From Azorinus chamasolen (taxonomy: Eukaryota; Mollusca; Bivalvia; Cardiida; Solecurtidae): a stretch of 64,000 nt of DNA. Where the stretch lies: the NCBI GenBank assembly GCA_963576725.1, contig OY755236.1:65335379-65399378 (forward strand), written 5' to 3'. The position numbers were made by a program, and so were the translations under genes. Shown piece by piece: positions 43,520 to 53,254 of this stretch. The number at the start of each line of letters is the position of its first letter. The stretch's first letter is position 1. The notes below the pieces were generated by a model, which did not search any database, had not been told where the DNA came from, and saw nothing but the letters and a program-made list of their open reading frames with translations.

Positions 43520-43764
43520 TTAACCCTTTCCTCCATAGGCTATTTTTAGATCCATCCTCCTTGAATGAATCTACCCAAAAGGAGCATTTACTAGAGAAAA
43601 GGAAAATGTTAGAATTATGTAGCATTGAAACCAATGTCATACATTGTAAATAGTGTTAATAGAGCATTTGCTCCTATGGAGCAAATGCTCTATTCATCAC
43701 AATGGTTTCATAAAGTGACTATTACAGAGGCATAGAAAAGCGTATTTATGGAGGAAATGGTTAA
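43520..43764 (+). mobile_element. TTAA MITE family C, complete
   Basis: TTAA both ends, 245 bases. TTAACCCTTTCCTCCATAGG, GAATCTACCCAAAAGGAGC, GAGCATTTGCTCCTATGGAGC, GGAGGAAATGGTTAA. About 15 extra bases in the left arm. Confidence 0.85.
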
Positions 43765-44042
43765 ATGACAGAGAACTCTTCCCGGAAACCTAAACATCAG
43801 GACCTTAAATCTCCAGCACTCTACTAGTGACTTTGTGATCTTTGCAAACCAGTTTGGAGTCAGATGAAACAACAAATAAATGTCTTATTTCTGCCCATTT
43901 TCTGGAAAGATAAGAAAAAAAGAAAAAAAAAAAAATAAAGTGTAGTTTTAACTTTGAAGTACTGATGACATTAATTGCTTAGAGTGCTAAAGGTAAAATG
44001 TCCAGTCTAACTAGATCCAAACTGTTCAACACTCAGATACTG

Positions 44043-44207
44043 TTTACCCTTTCCCTGTTCTATTGCTTATTCCAAATTTCAATACCTACTGAATATTCAT
44101 GATCAGATCTATCAAATTTCATTAGAAAACTGAGCAGGAGCCATCAGTACTGGGTCTACTCTGTTTGCAGATAGGTGAAAAGGCCTTTATATGAAGGAAA
44201 GGGTTAA
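44043..44207 (+). mobile_element. TTAA MITE family B, internal deletions
   Basis: TTACCCTTTCCCTGTTCTAT..ACTGAATATTCATGATC: most of the B middle and left arm is lost; right arm GCCATCAGTACTGGGTC..GAAGGAAAGGGTTAA. Confidence 0.7.
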
Positions 44208-44314
44208 TGAAAATAAATGGTTTTATAAACCTTACAATAGTACTATCGAAAAGGTCACTGAATTTCCTAATTGTTATCTTTCTGTTGAGCCATACTATGA
44301 GAAACTATGAGAAA

Positions 44315-44586
44315 CTGTATGTCTCGTCTGGCTCTGCAATCAGTATACATCAAGGCAAGGCTCTACATTGACCTTTTACCTGATACAGATGCCTTTAAAT
44401 GCCTAGGCAAACAGAGTAGACCCAGATCAAACAGCTTCAGTAAGAGCCATCTGTATGTCTCGTCTGGCTCTGCAATCAGTATACATCAAGGCAAGGCTCT
44501 ACATTGACCTTTTACCTGATACAGATGCCTTTAAATGCCTAGGCAAACAGAGTAGACCCAGATCAGACAGCTTCAGTAAGAGCCAT
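44315..44586 (+). repeat. 136-base tandem duplication
   Basis: 44315-44450 and 44451-44586 appear identical except one A/G difference (GATCAAACAG against GATCAGACAG). It starts in CTGTATGTCTCGTCTGG and covers the left end and left arm of a reversed family A MITE that runs on to ~44700. Confidence 0.9.
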
Positions 44587-44705
44587 CTGATCTTGGCCCG
44601 CTCTGTTTGCTTATGGGCCAGTAACATACATCATTTTCTGCCATGGCTAAAAATGCATATGCTCACATGCCATTTTAAAAATTCAACTACATGTACTAGT
44701 ACGGT

Positions 44706-44915
44706 AATTAACCCTTTAATCCATATGTACACCTTTCTACAGATATGATACTACAGTTTCTGCCCTGGCCAAAATTTCCTGTGTCCTGGGCTATTGTAAC
44801 AATTAATCTAATTAATATTAATGATGCCATAATTTCCTCCATGAACACTCATGGAGGAAAGGGTCAATATTCATGATTTCATTATTTCTTACATGGATAT
44901 TCATGAGGTAACATG
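44706..44915 (-). mobile_element. TTAA MITE family A, hairpin deleted
   Basis: TTAACCCTTTAATCCATATG..CTTTCTAC joins AGATATGATACTACAGTTTC with no core between; ends with two successive TATTCATGA/GGAGGAAAGGGTC-type right ends. Confidence 0.6.
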
Positions 44916-45117
44916 TCATTTCTTGTCAGCAAAAAAGCAGAGTACATGATGTACATCAATTCTGAATTTATTTTTTTCCCACTTATTCTAAAAGCTTTCA
45001 ACATACCAAAAGGTATCTCCTTTGGATCCAAACTATATGACAAAGTGATCATGTGTTTGCCTGTAGCTCGCTGAATATGAACTGAACTAGAAATGTATCA
45101 ATGTAACACTTACTTAT

Positions 45118-45452
45118 GCCTCCCACTTACATTCGACTGTGTAGCAATGGTATAGCCCATGACAAGGGCCGAAACTCCAGTGTTATTATTCACATAATGG
45201 TATAGCCCATGATAAGGGCTGTAACTCTAGTGTTACATGTATATCCCAGGTGCAAATGTTGATATGGCTCATGATAAGGGATGTAACTCTAGTGTTATAT
45301 CGCAGGTGCAAATGTTCACATAAATGGTATAGCCCATGATAAGGTTATAACCTAGATAGTGGTTTAGGAGATGTCATTTGAAGAAATTGTTGACGATGGA
45401 AGATGAAAGACAAAAAGGAGACCAAGATAGCAATTTGAGCCAGGTGAGCTAA
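45118..45452 (+). mobile_element. Helitron-like 3' part with short tandem units
   Basis: ATGGTATAGCCCATGA-AAGGG..AACTC-AGTGTTA repeated about four times (~45160, ~45198, ~45265, ~45327), then GTTTAGGAGATGTCATTTGAAG and the common end TTTGAGCCAGGTGAGCTAAAAA. Confidence 0.55.
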
Positions 45453-45511
45453 AAACATACAATAAAAATCAGCATTAACCCTTTACCTGTTCAATATTCA
45501 TATACATGTAA

Positions 45512-47696
45512 ACAAGATGTGTTTGTGAATGACTATGAAGTCATTTGACCCTGAAGGATGACCTTGACCTTTGACCCATGGGCCAGGAAGTTGCATGAAC
45601 TCGACACATCATCTTTGTGTGGTGGACATTTGTGCCAAGTTAATTTGAAATCCATTCACAGATAAACAAGGCAGTCCAAAGGACAGCTATATCCCCCACC
45701 GCCGCCACCTAAATTAAGACATTGACCTGGGTTTTAACGTGGTTGACATTCAACCTTCCAGTTGTTAAGAAAATAGGACGTGGAAACAAATATAATGGAA
45801 ACTGAAGGTAAGAACACGAATTTCAAATGTGACCTTGACCTTAAGCCGACATGACTGCCACATGTGTTCTGCACATCATCTCAATTCGGTTAATATTTGA
45901 CTCAAGTTTTATGAAAATCCTTCAAATGGTTTAGAAGATATGGAGCGGACACGAAATGTAATGGAAATTGAAGATTAAATCACTTGGCCTTCAAATGTGA
46001 CCTTGACCTTGAGCCGACATGACTGCCACATATGTTCTGCACATTGTCTCAACGTGGTTAACAATTGAGGCAAGTTTCTTGAAAATCCTTCAAGGGGTAT
46101 AGGAGATAACGAAACTATAATGGAAATTGAAGGTAAGAACACTTGATCTTCAAATGTGACCTTGACCTTGAGCCGACATGACTGGCACATGTGTTCTGCA
46201 CATCGTCTCAATTTAGCTAACATTTAACTAAACTTTTATGAAAATCCTTCAAAGGCTTTAGAAGATATGGAGCGGACACGAAAATGTAATGGAAATTAAA
46301 GGTTAGAACACTTGACCTTCAAACGTGACCTTGATCTTGAGCCAACATGACTGCCGCATTGGTTCTGCACATCGTCTCAATTAATTTAATATTTGACTCA
46401 AGTTTTATGAAAATCCTTCAAAGGGTTTAGAAGATATGGAGCAGACACGAAACTGCAATGGCAACTGAAAGTTTAAACACTTGACCTTCAAATGTGACCT
46501 TGAACTTGAGCCGACATGACTGCCACATGTGTTCTGCACATTGTCTTAATTTGGTCAATATTTGACTCAAGCTTTATGAAAATCCTTCAAATGGTTTAGA
46601 AGATATGGAGCGGACACGAAATGTAATGGAAATTGAAGATTAAATCACTTGGCCTTCAAATGTGACCCTGACCTGACATGACTGCCACATATGTTCTGCA
46701 CATTGTCTCAATGTGGTTAACATTTGAGGCAAGTTTCTTGAAAATCCTTCAAGGGGTATAGGAGATAACGAAACTATAATGCAAATTGAAGGTAAGAACA
46801 CTTGATCTTCAAATGTGACCTTGACCTTGAGCCGACATGACTGGCACATGTGTTCTGCACATCGTCTCAATTTAGCTAACATTTAACTAAACTTTTATGA
46901 AAATCCTTCAAAGGCTTTAGAAGATATGGAGCGGACACAAAAATGTAACCGAAATTAAAGGTTAGAACACTTGACCTTCAAACGTGACCTTGACCTTGAG
47001 CCAACATGACTGACGCATAGGTTCTGCACATCGTCTCAATTCATTTAATATTTCATTCAAGTTTTATGAAAATCCTTCAAAGGGTTTAGAAGATATGGAG
47101 CGGACACGAAACTGTAATGGCAACTGAAGGTTTAAACACTTGACCTTCAAATGTGACCTTGAACTTGAGCCGACATGACTGCCACATGTGTTCTGCACAT
47201 CGTATTAATTTGGTTAACCTTTGACTCAAGTTTTATGAAAATCCTTCAAAGGGTTTAGAAGATATGGAGCGGACACAAAAATGCAATGGAAATTGAAGGT
47301 TAAAACCCTTGACCTTCAAATGTGACCTTGACCTTGAGCCAACATATCTGCCACATATGTTCTGCACATCGTCTCAACTTGGTTAACATTTGAGGCAAGT
47401 TTCTTGAAAATCCTTCAAGGGGTATAGGAGATATGGAGCAGACACGAAATTGTTACGGACAGACGGACAGACAGACAGACGGACGGACAGACGGACAGAC
47501 GAAGGCCATTCCTATAACCCCCCTCCGCTATGCGGTGGGGGATAAAAAGTTATAGAAGGGGCACCAAATTTGGAAAAGACGGATGGATGGAAGGACAGAC
47601 GGTAGGACGTACAATGTGATTACTAATCGCATTGTACATCCTTCTGTCATTACTATATGCCAGCTGTTGGGGGGGGGGGGGGGGGGGGGGGGGGGG
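45512..47696 (+). mobile_element. Helitron-like element with ten ~165-base units
   Basis: 5' ACAAGATGTG. Units start at GCCGACATGACTGCCACAT (near 45845, 46011, 46172, 46340, 46509, 46673, 46832, 46999, 47168, 47336) and hold TGTGACCTTGACCTTGAG and AAAATCCTTCAAAGGGTTTAG. A four-unit block (45975-46639) recurs 665 bases on. Then a GACAGACGGACAGACAG tract (47456-47505), the hairpin ACCCCCCTCCGC/GCGGTGGGGG (47520-47541), and a second 3'-like end with a 28-base G run. Confidence 0.7.
47669..47696 (+). repeat. Poly(G) tract, 28 G
   Basis: Immediately precedes ATAAAAATTATGAC, where the host MITE resumes, so it lies at the extreme 3' end of the inserted element. Confidence 0.9.
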
Positions 47697-47933
47697 ATAA
47701 AAATTATGACATCATGAATATTTATCAGCTAAATTTTCAAAATGTAGAATTTAAGAGAATGTTTTCCTCTGACTTTGATAGAATTTGATCTGTATTAAGT
47801 CATTAGCAAACAGAGCAGACCCTGATCAGTTGGCTCCTACAGGAGCTGTCTGATCTGGGTCTTCTCTGTTTGCAAATATGTGAAACGGTTTTTATATGAA
47901 GGAAACGGTTGAAGTAAAATCAATAACCTGTTC

Positions 47934-48128
47934 ACCCTTTAACTTATGGATAATAATTAGAGTATGCAAGAATCTATCGTTTTATGAATATTCATTGACG
48001 ATACCAAAGGAACTTCTGACCATAACAGAAGCTACAGATATTGTCAAATAAGCAAATAGAGCACAGTCCACAGGAGCTGTCTAGTCTGGGTTTGGTGTTT
48101 GTAAATGCGTAATATAACAGGTTGCATG
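47934..48128 (+). mobile_element. Decayed A/B-type MITE
   Basis: CACCCTTTAACTTATGGATAA..AATAAGCAAATAGAGCACAG..CAGGAGCTGTCTAGTCTGGG; hairpin shortened, ends lost. Confidence 0.5.
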
Positions 48129-48281
48129 GTTTATAGAATTGCTTAGGAATAGAGTACAGACAACATCTGCAGCTTTATGCACCATTTCAATCAATTCAAC
48201 ATCCTATTAGTACAAAAAATATGATACATGTACCAGTACATATATATACCAATGTCAATATTGATTTTCTGCAGTTTTGTG

Positions 48282-48483
48282 TCAACTCTTTGCATGCTAT
48301 CCGCAAAACCAAGATTACCTACATACAAACAGTTTGGATCCAGATGAGATGCTGCATAATACAGCATCTATATCTCATCAGGATGCAAACTGTTTGACAC
48401 TTTGACCATACTTTTGCAAAGAAATGAGAGAAGCAGAAGACAATTGTTGCAGATGAAAATTTACTTAGCGTGCAAAGATTTAA
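48282..48483 (+). mobile_element. TTAA MITE family E, near complete
   Basis: TCAACTCTTTGCATGCTATC..AACAGTTTGGATCCAGATGAG..CTCATCAGGATGCAAACTG..AGCGTGCAAAGATTTAA. Best E copy. Confidence 0.75.
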
Positions 48484-48535
48484 ACTCTTTCAGCTCTGAC
48501 TGTTACTGAAATGCGTCTCTGTCCTGTTGGTTATA

Positions 48536-48739
48536 CAGTAAAACCTCTCTATAACGGCCACTAAATTAAGTAAATTAGCTGGTATTTAGGGCAGGTGGCT
48601 GCTTAAAGCAAGGTGAAAGTAAAACAGAACGCTCCTATAGGAGCGTTCTGTTTTACTTTCACCTTGCTTTAAGCAACCACCTGCCTTCAACACAAAATAC
48701 TTGATGTAATTAAGTGGTCATTATAGAGAGGTTTTACTG
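48536..48739 (+). mobile_element. Family D palindromic MITE, complete, TA-flanked
   Basis: TA at 48534-48535 and 48740-48741; CAGTAAAACCTCTCTATAAC..AGAGAGGTTTTACTG. Inner arms GCTTAAAGCAAGGTGAAAGT..GAACGCTCCTA / TAGGAGCGTTC.. pair without visible mismatch. Confidence 0.9.
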
Positions 48740-48745
48740 TATTGC

Positions 48746-48880
48746 ACCCTTTGAATACAGGACACCTATGTACTTGCATTTGAAAACTGTATACATGTAC
48801 TCAGATCAGAGAACAAGAGGAGCCCATTCATCAGGGTTTGCACTATTGTGTCATCCAAAATCATCTAGCAAGACTTTAGT
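48746..48880 (+). mobile_element. Family F fragment
   Basis: CACCCTTTGAATACAGGACAC..ACTCAGATCAGAGAAC..CAGGGTTTGCACTATTGTGTC; right end lost. Confidence 0.45.
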
Positions 48881-48909
48881 GTAAGCCTTTCATGAGCAGA
48901 CTCTATAGC

Positions 48910-49158
48910 TTAACTCTTCGCTTGCTCTTTGCTTCAATATACCTACCTGTAAATAGTGAAGACCCGGATGAGACAGCTCCTGCAGGAGCTGTCTCATCAG
49001 GTCTGCACTATTTACAAGTTGATTGTGCAACCAGTGCACTCCACAGCAGTGATTGCACAGCGAAATACTTGTACACAGTGAAGATATATGTAACTATACA
49101 ACAGGGCATGGGTAAAGAAGGAGAAATGTATTTTAAAATTCAGCAAGAGAAGGGTTAA
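48910..49158 (-). mobile_element. TTAA MITE family G, complete
   Basis: TTAACTCTTCGCTTGCTC..GTAAATAGTGAAGACCCGG..GAGACAGCTCCTGCAGGAGC..AGAGAAGGGTTAA; TTAA both ends. Inverse of 35019-35268 along its length. Confidence 0.85.
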
Positions 49159-49174
49159 GACTGATTGGCTATTC

Positions 49175-49298
49175 TATTCCAATTTGAAAATTCAGCACTG
49201 AAAGTATCAATGGCATCATTGAAAGGCATCTTATCTGGATCAAAACTGTTCGCAAAGGTTATCACAAATTCACCGGTGGAGTGCTGAAGGTAAAATGT
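49175..49298 (-). mobile_element. Family E/F decayed MITE
   Basis: AAAATTCAGCACTGAAAG..CATCTTATCTGGATCAAAACTG..GTTATCACAAATTCACC..GTGCTGAAGG; single arm. Confidence 0.4.
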
Positions 49299-49371
49299 GC
49301 CCAGTGTACAGTACATAGTCTGATACACCGATCGAGTAACAGATGAATGTGCATACTGAAGTACTAAAGTT

Positions 49372-49515
49372 GTCAATTTTCCACCAAACCTATGTTGTGA
49401 CCACTCTCTGCGAGATGATTCTAAAATGTGGTCACAACACAGGGTTTGCAGGAGAAATAAAGAAGTTATTCTTACAAATGTTTTCATTTATGCATCTTAT
49501 CTGGACCTCTGTTAA
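49372..49515. mobile_element. Family H palindrome
   Basis: TTTTCCACCAAACCTATG-TTGTGACCAC and GTGGTCACAACACAG-GGTTTGCAGGAGAAAT; flank AATGTTTTCATTTATGCATC is shared with 63215-63265. Confidence 0.6.
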
Positions 49516-49548
49516 ACATATATACACATTCACTTTAAATTGATAGTA

Positions 49549-50006
49549 TACTTTCTCCTGCAGGAGCCATCTGATCAGGGTCTGCTCTATTTGCTTAATA
49601 TGACTACTATAGATATGAGTCTACAGTTTCACAGTTAGATATGAGTCTACAGTTTCACAGTTAGATATGAGTCTACAGTTTCACAGTTAGATATGAGTCT
49701 ACAGTTTCACAGTTAGATATGAGTCTACAGTTTCACAGTTAGATATGAGTCTACAGTTTCACAGTTAGATATGAGTCTACAGTTTCACAGTTAGATATGA
49801 GTCTACAGTTTCACAGTTAGATATGAGTCTACAGTTTCACAGTTAGATATGAGTCTACAGTTTCACAGTTAGATATGAGTCTACAGTTTCACAGTTAGAT
49901 ATGAGTCTACAGTTTCTGCAATGGCCAACATTGCCTGTGTTCATACATCACTATAACAATCTAATTAATATTCATGACATGGTTTCTTACATGGATTAAA
50001 GGGTTA
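49549..50006 (-). mobile_element. TTAA MITE family A enlarged by a minisatellite
   Basis: CTTTCTCCTGCAGGAGCC (left arm gone)..CAGGGTCTGCTCTATTTGC, then the 26-base array, then GTTTCTGCAATGGCCAACA and GATTAAAGGGTTAA (TTAA 50003-50006). Confidence 0.75.
49608..49917 (+). repeat. 26-base minisatellite, ~12 near-identical copies
   Basis: Unit TAGATATGAGTCTACAGTTT-CACAGT at an exact 26-base spacing (CTACAG at 49621, 49647 ... 49907) with no visible substitutions. It lies where other family A copies have a single TAGATATGATTCTACAGTTT. Confidence 0.95.
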
Positions 50007-50024
50007 ACCTTCTTTAACTTTTAT

Positions 50025-50510
50025 TTAACCCTTTCACTGATAGAAAATCTTTTAGCCTCCTTTGCAAACAGAGTAGCCCCAGATTATACGGCTCATGTAG
50101 GAGCCGTTTGATCAGTTTGCTCTGTTTGCTTATGAAACTAGAAAACTGACTCAGTCAGAGAAGGCCCTGTAATCAAGGGCAGATAACTCTAGACATAGTG
50201 ATCTGTTTCAACACAAAAACTATAGTTGTCTTCCTCTGATGATACTAAGCATGTGCCCTTAATATGAAACCCACATGTGAAGTACTCACTGTTTGAGTTA
50301 TTGCATCATATCAAAAGCGTTGACGGACGACCGACAGACAGACAGAAAATGCGAGTCCTATAGGGCTCCTGCATTTTCAATGCAGAGCGCTAATTATAAT
50401 AGATCTATCTAATTCTACAGTTTTTGTCTACGCCAATAATTCCCTTGTAAATGATTACTTTATAAACATTAATTCAATGAATATTCATTAAGTCATCAAT
50501 TCATGCAGCG
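50025..50510 (-). mobile_element. TTAA MITE family A split by an insertion
   Basis: TTAACCCTTTCACTGATAGA..GCTTATGAAAC, then 50138-50392, then TATAATAGATCTATCTAATTC..GAATATTCATTAAG. The right end is degraded. Confidence 0.6.
50138..50392 (+). mobile_element. Helitron-like element, short copy without array
   Basis: Begins CTAGAAAACTGACTCAGTCAG (hairpin CTGACTCAGTCAG). It has GGGCAGATAACTC..AAGTACTCACTG, a GACGGACGACCGACAGACAGAC tract and the 3' hairpin GCATTTTCAATGC then AGAGCGCTAATTATA. Confidence 0.5.
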
Positions 50511-50629
50511 CTTTTTTTCACAATTTTTGGAAGATGAAAATTGGGGAAAACATCCTTTTTGCCATTTGGAACATAACTCAATAACAGCTATAAAATCACT
50601 TGGACGTATATATGTTCATTTGGCAAGGG

Positions 50630-50836
50630 TTAACCCATTCCCGCATATTGGCGCCTAATTTGATGCTTCTGTAAAAGTCATTTTATGAAACCATAAAGGA
50701 GCAAATGCTCTATTTATCACAATGGTTTCAAAATTACACCATTCTGAAAAGTTCTTTTTCTCTAGTTAATGCTCCTTTTGGGTAGATTTAATCAAAGAGG
50801 TTGGATCTAAAAATAGCCTATGTGGGAATGGGTTAA
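50630..50836 (-). mobile_element. TTAA MITE family C, one arm deleted
   Basis: TTAACCCATTCCCGCATATT..GAAACCATAAAGGAGCAAATGC (left arm missing)..TGTGGGAATGGGTTAA; TTAA both ends. Confidence 0.8.
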
Positions 50837-51191
50837 ACAAATGAACAAAATATCAAACAAATCCTTGCACGATACTCAGCATACCATCCGACTTGAAAGT
50901 TTTAATTTAAAACTGTTTGTTAAAGTTGTTACAAATGTGCCTATTAATTTAAGTTTACAGTAGTTTTGAACAAAGCCTTTTGACACCTTTGCAAATCATC
51001 TTTTGTTCTATTCAACACAGAGACTATATCCATGGCGACATCAATAAAAAGACAGCTTGAAAGATGAGCAAATAATCACATAGTTCTCATCTGGAACATT
51101 TCCACAATTGTGAAATTATGGTAGACCAGCATAGCATTGGGTCTCAATCAATTATGTCTACAGAGTATAACAAAGCAAATTCATAATGTAC

Positions 51192-51440
51192 TTAAACCCT
51201 TTCCTTCAATAAACATATTTTTACCCATTTGAAAACAGAGTAGACCAAGACCAGAGGGCTCCTATAGGGGCTGTCTCATCAGGGTCTACTCTGTTTGCTT
51301 TTGACATGATATAGATCTGATTCTACAGCTTTTGTCAAGGCAAAACAATTCCATGAAAAGTTTACATTATAAAAGTTCAGATGATGAATATTCAAGATGT
51401 CACAATTTCTTTCATAAATATTGAACAGGGAAAGGGTTAA
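51192..51440 (-). mobile_element. TTAA MITE, A/B mixed
   Basis: TTAAACCCTTTCCTTCAATA..AAACAGAGTAGACC..GGGTCTACTCTGTTTGC..AAATATTGAACAGGGAAAGGGTTAA. 50837-51191 holds nothing recognised. Confidence 0.75.
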
Positions 51441-51555
51441 CCCTTTACCTGACAAAGGACACTTTTTCATGCCTTTGTAAACAAGAGTGGACCAAGATCT
51501 CATGGCTCCTGACCGAACAGCCATCTAATTTGGGTTTGCTTATGGTATGTGATAT
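51437..51555 (-). mobile_element. TTAA MITE family A, left half
   Basis: Shares TTAA 51437-51440 with the previous copy. ACCCTTTACCTGACAAAGG..TTTGTAAACAAGAGTGGACC..TTTGGGTTTGCTTATGG, then stops. Confidence 0.6.
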
Positions 51556-51730
51556 ATATATTTTTTATATAGATATGTGTATTCTCATTCATAATCTGAA
51601 TGTAACAGATGTAAATTGAGTTACATGTAAAATGTACTAAATCACACTTAAAAGAGAACTTGTTTTTAAAAAAACCTTTTTATCAAATAACCACCACCAA
51701 GAAATATGGTAAGTTTACTTATATAAGTAA

Positions 51731-51947
51731 TTAACCCATTCCCTCAGACTATTTTTAGACACAGCCTCTTTGAATAAATCTATCAAAACAGAGCATTTAC
51801 TAGTAAAATGGTAAATTTTAAAATTGTGTAGTTTTGAAACCATTGTGATAAATAGAGCATTTGTTTCTATGGAACAAATGCTCTATTTATCACAGTGGTT
51901 TCAAAAAATGACTTTTACAGAGGTATCAATATGAGGGAATGAATTTA
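51731..51947 (+). mobile_element. TTAA MITE family C
   Basis: TTAACCCATTCCCTCAGACT..GAGCATTTGTTTCTATGGAAC..GAGGGAATGAATTTA; hairpin kept with compensating TTTC/GAAA changes in both arms. Confidence 0.75.
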
Positions 51948-52000
51948 GGAAATAAACTTACTTCCTGTATATTCATTAAGAACTGATGAATTTATGAAGT

Positions 52001-52234
52001 TTAACCCTTTTCCTGTTCTATATTTAAAAGGTTAACATTATACTCCATGAATAATCATGTCAATAATATTGACTATGAATAATTGACTGATTTATTGATG
52101 ACATCATGAACAATGGAATTTTTACAATGGCAGAAACTGTAGAAATATATCTATGTTATTTCATAAGCAAACTGAGCAGTTCCTACTCTTTTAGCGCATG
52201 TGCAAAATGGTATTTCTATGGAGTAAAGGGTTAT
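52001..52234 (+). mobile_element. Family B terminus followed by a family A copy
   Basis: TTAACCCTTTTCCTGTTCTA (30 bases) abuts TTAACATTATACTCCATGAA at 52032. The A copy has most of its hairpin deleted and ends GGAGTAAAGGGTTAT. Confidence 0.6.
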
Positions 52235-52381
52235 ACACAAAAAATATTATACTGGAATTGACATCAAACATGTTAGTGAAAAAGATGCTGGACAATCAAG
52301 AAGAAATCAAGTATTTAATTTTGAAACAAAGTTTCATGCCATTAAATGATACACAGTCATACTTGTTTACCCATTTGTTAC

Positions 52382-52399
52382 ATATATATATATATATAT
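52382..52399 (+). repeat. (AT)n microsatellite
   Basis: Nine AT dinucleotides, directly upstream of a reversed family A remnant. Confidence 0.9.
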
Positions 52400-52404
52400 G
52401 TCTT

Positions 52405-52690
52405 TCAATGCCTAAATGCAAACAGAGTGGATCCAGATCAGACTGCTCCGGTTTGTTGTTTGCTAATGGAATAATACAGTTCTGATTCTGCAGTTTTTGC
52501 CATGGTCAAACCACAGGGGGCATATAATATAACACTATATCGACCCAATTTTTTTTTTTACTTTTTAGACCATCTAGACCCACGAAATGGCCCCCCTGTG
52601 GGTCAAATATTCTCTTGTTCATATTGCCATTATGAAATTTCATGTTCATTAAGTGAACCTCTCATATTAACATTTTTAGTTCATTAATAT
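52405..52690 (-). mobile_element. TTAA MITE family A hosting a 91-base insertion
   Basis: ATGCCTAAATGCAAACAGAG..GCAGTTTTTGCCATGGTCAAA / insertion / GTCAAATATTCTCTTGTTCATATTGCC. Removing the insertion and one GTCAAA restores the family A order. Confidence 0.7.
52511..52601. mobile_element. 91-base MITE with perfect TSD
   Basis: Inverted ends CCACAGGGGGC and GCCCCCCTGTGG, flanked on both sides by GTCAAA (52505-52510, 52602-52607). The interior is T-rich. No relation to the TTAA or TA families. Confidence 0.8.
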
Positions 52691-53254
52691 CTTATCTATT
52701 TGATAGATTTTCACCGGCTATCCTGTTACATTTCGTGCCCAACAGGGGACAGTGACTGTTTGTGCTCCAGTGTCATTGCAAATTGTTCTCCATTATCACA
52801 GAAATTCAGAACAAATTTCAACTTGAGTATGTCATGGTTCGTAGTTTAATTTTATCAAGACATGTACAGCCTTAATAAGCAAGCCAGCTTTTATGGCAAT
52901 GCATTAGAAAGTTTGAATAGAAATCTTGAAGTCTCCAGTTCGATCCCTACACTTGATGGGTATATTTTCTCTCAGAAAAAACCTGGTTACATTTATAAAT
53001 ACAGTACCTTTTTTCAATTGGCTGTCTCTTTTTGAAGTTCACATATGTAATCACTAATGTGTGTCCTCTAAATAGTGATATCAAGCTACTTTCAATTTGA
53101 CAATATCTTACAGATTGCAACCATCACAAAATTAGCACATTGTCTCAACAGCTCATCCCTATTTGGTACCACCTACTACAGTAGCTATAGTCCTATTTTA
53201 GACAGAATCTGAATCAAGTTGAGCATGCACTAGAATATTTATAGTTCAAATGAT

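Larger units (their letters stand above)
45475..47912 (+). mobile_element. TTAA MITE family A split by a 2.2 kb satellite-bearing element
   Basis: Left piece TTAACCCTTTACCTGTTCAA..ACATGTAA (45475-45511). The right piece resumes at 47697 AAATTATGACATCATGAATATT and runs through the hairpin to GGAAACGGTTGAA. The junction is at the same place in the MITE as at 490 and 14764. Confidence 0.75.
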
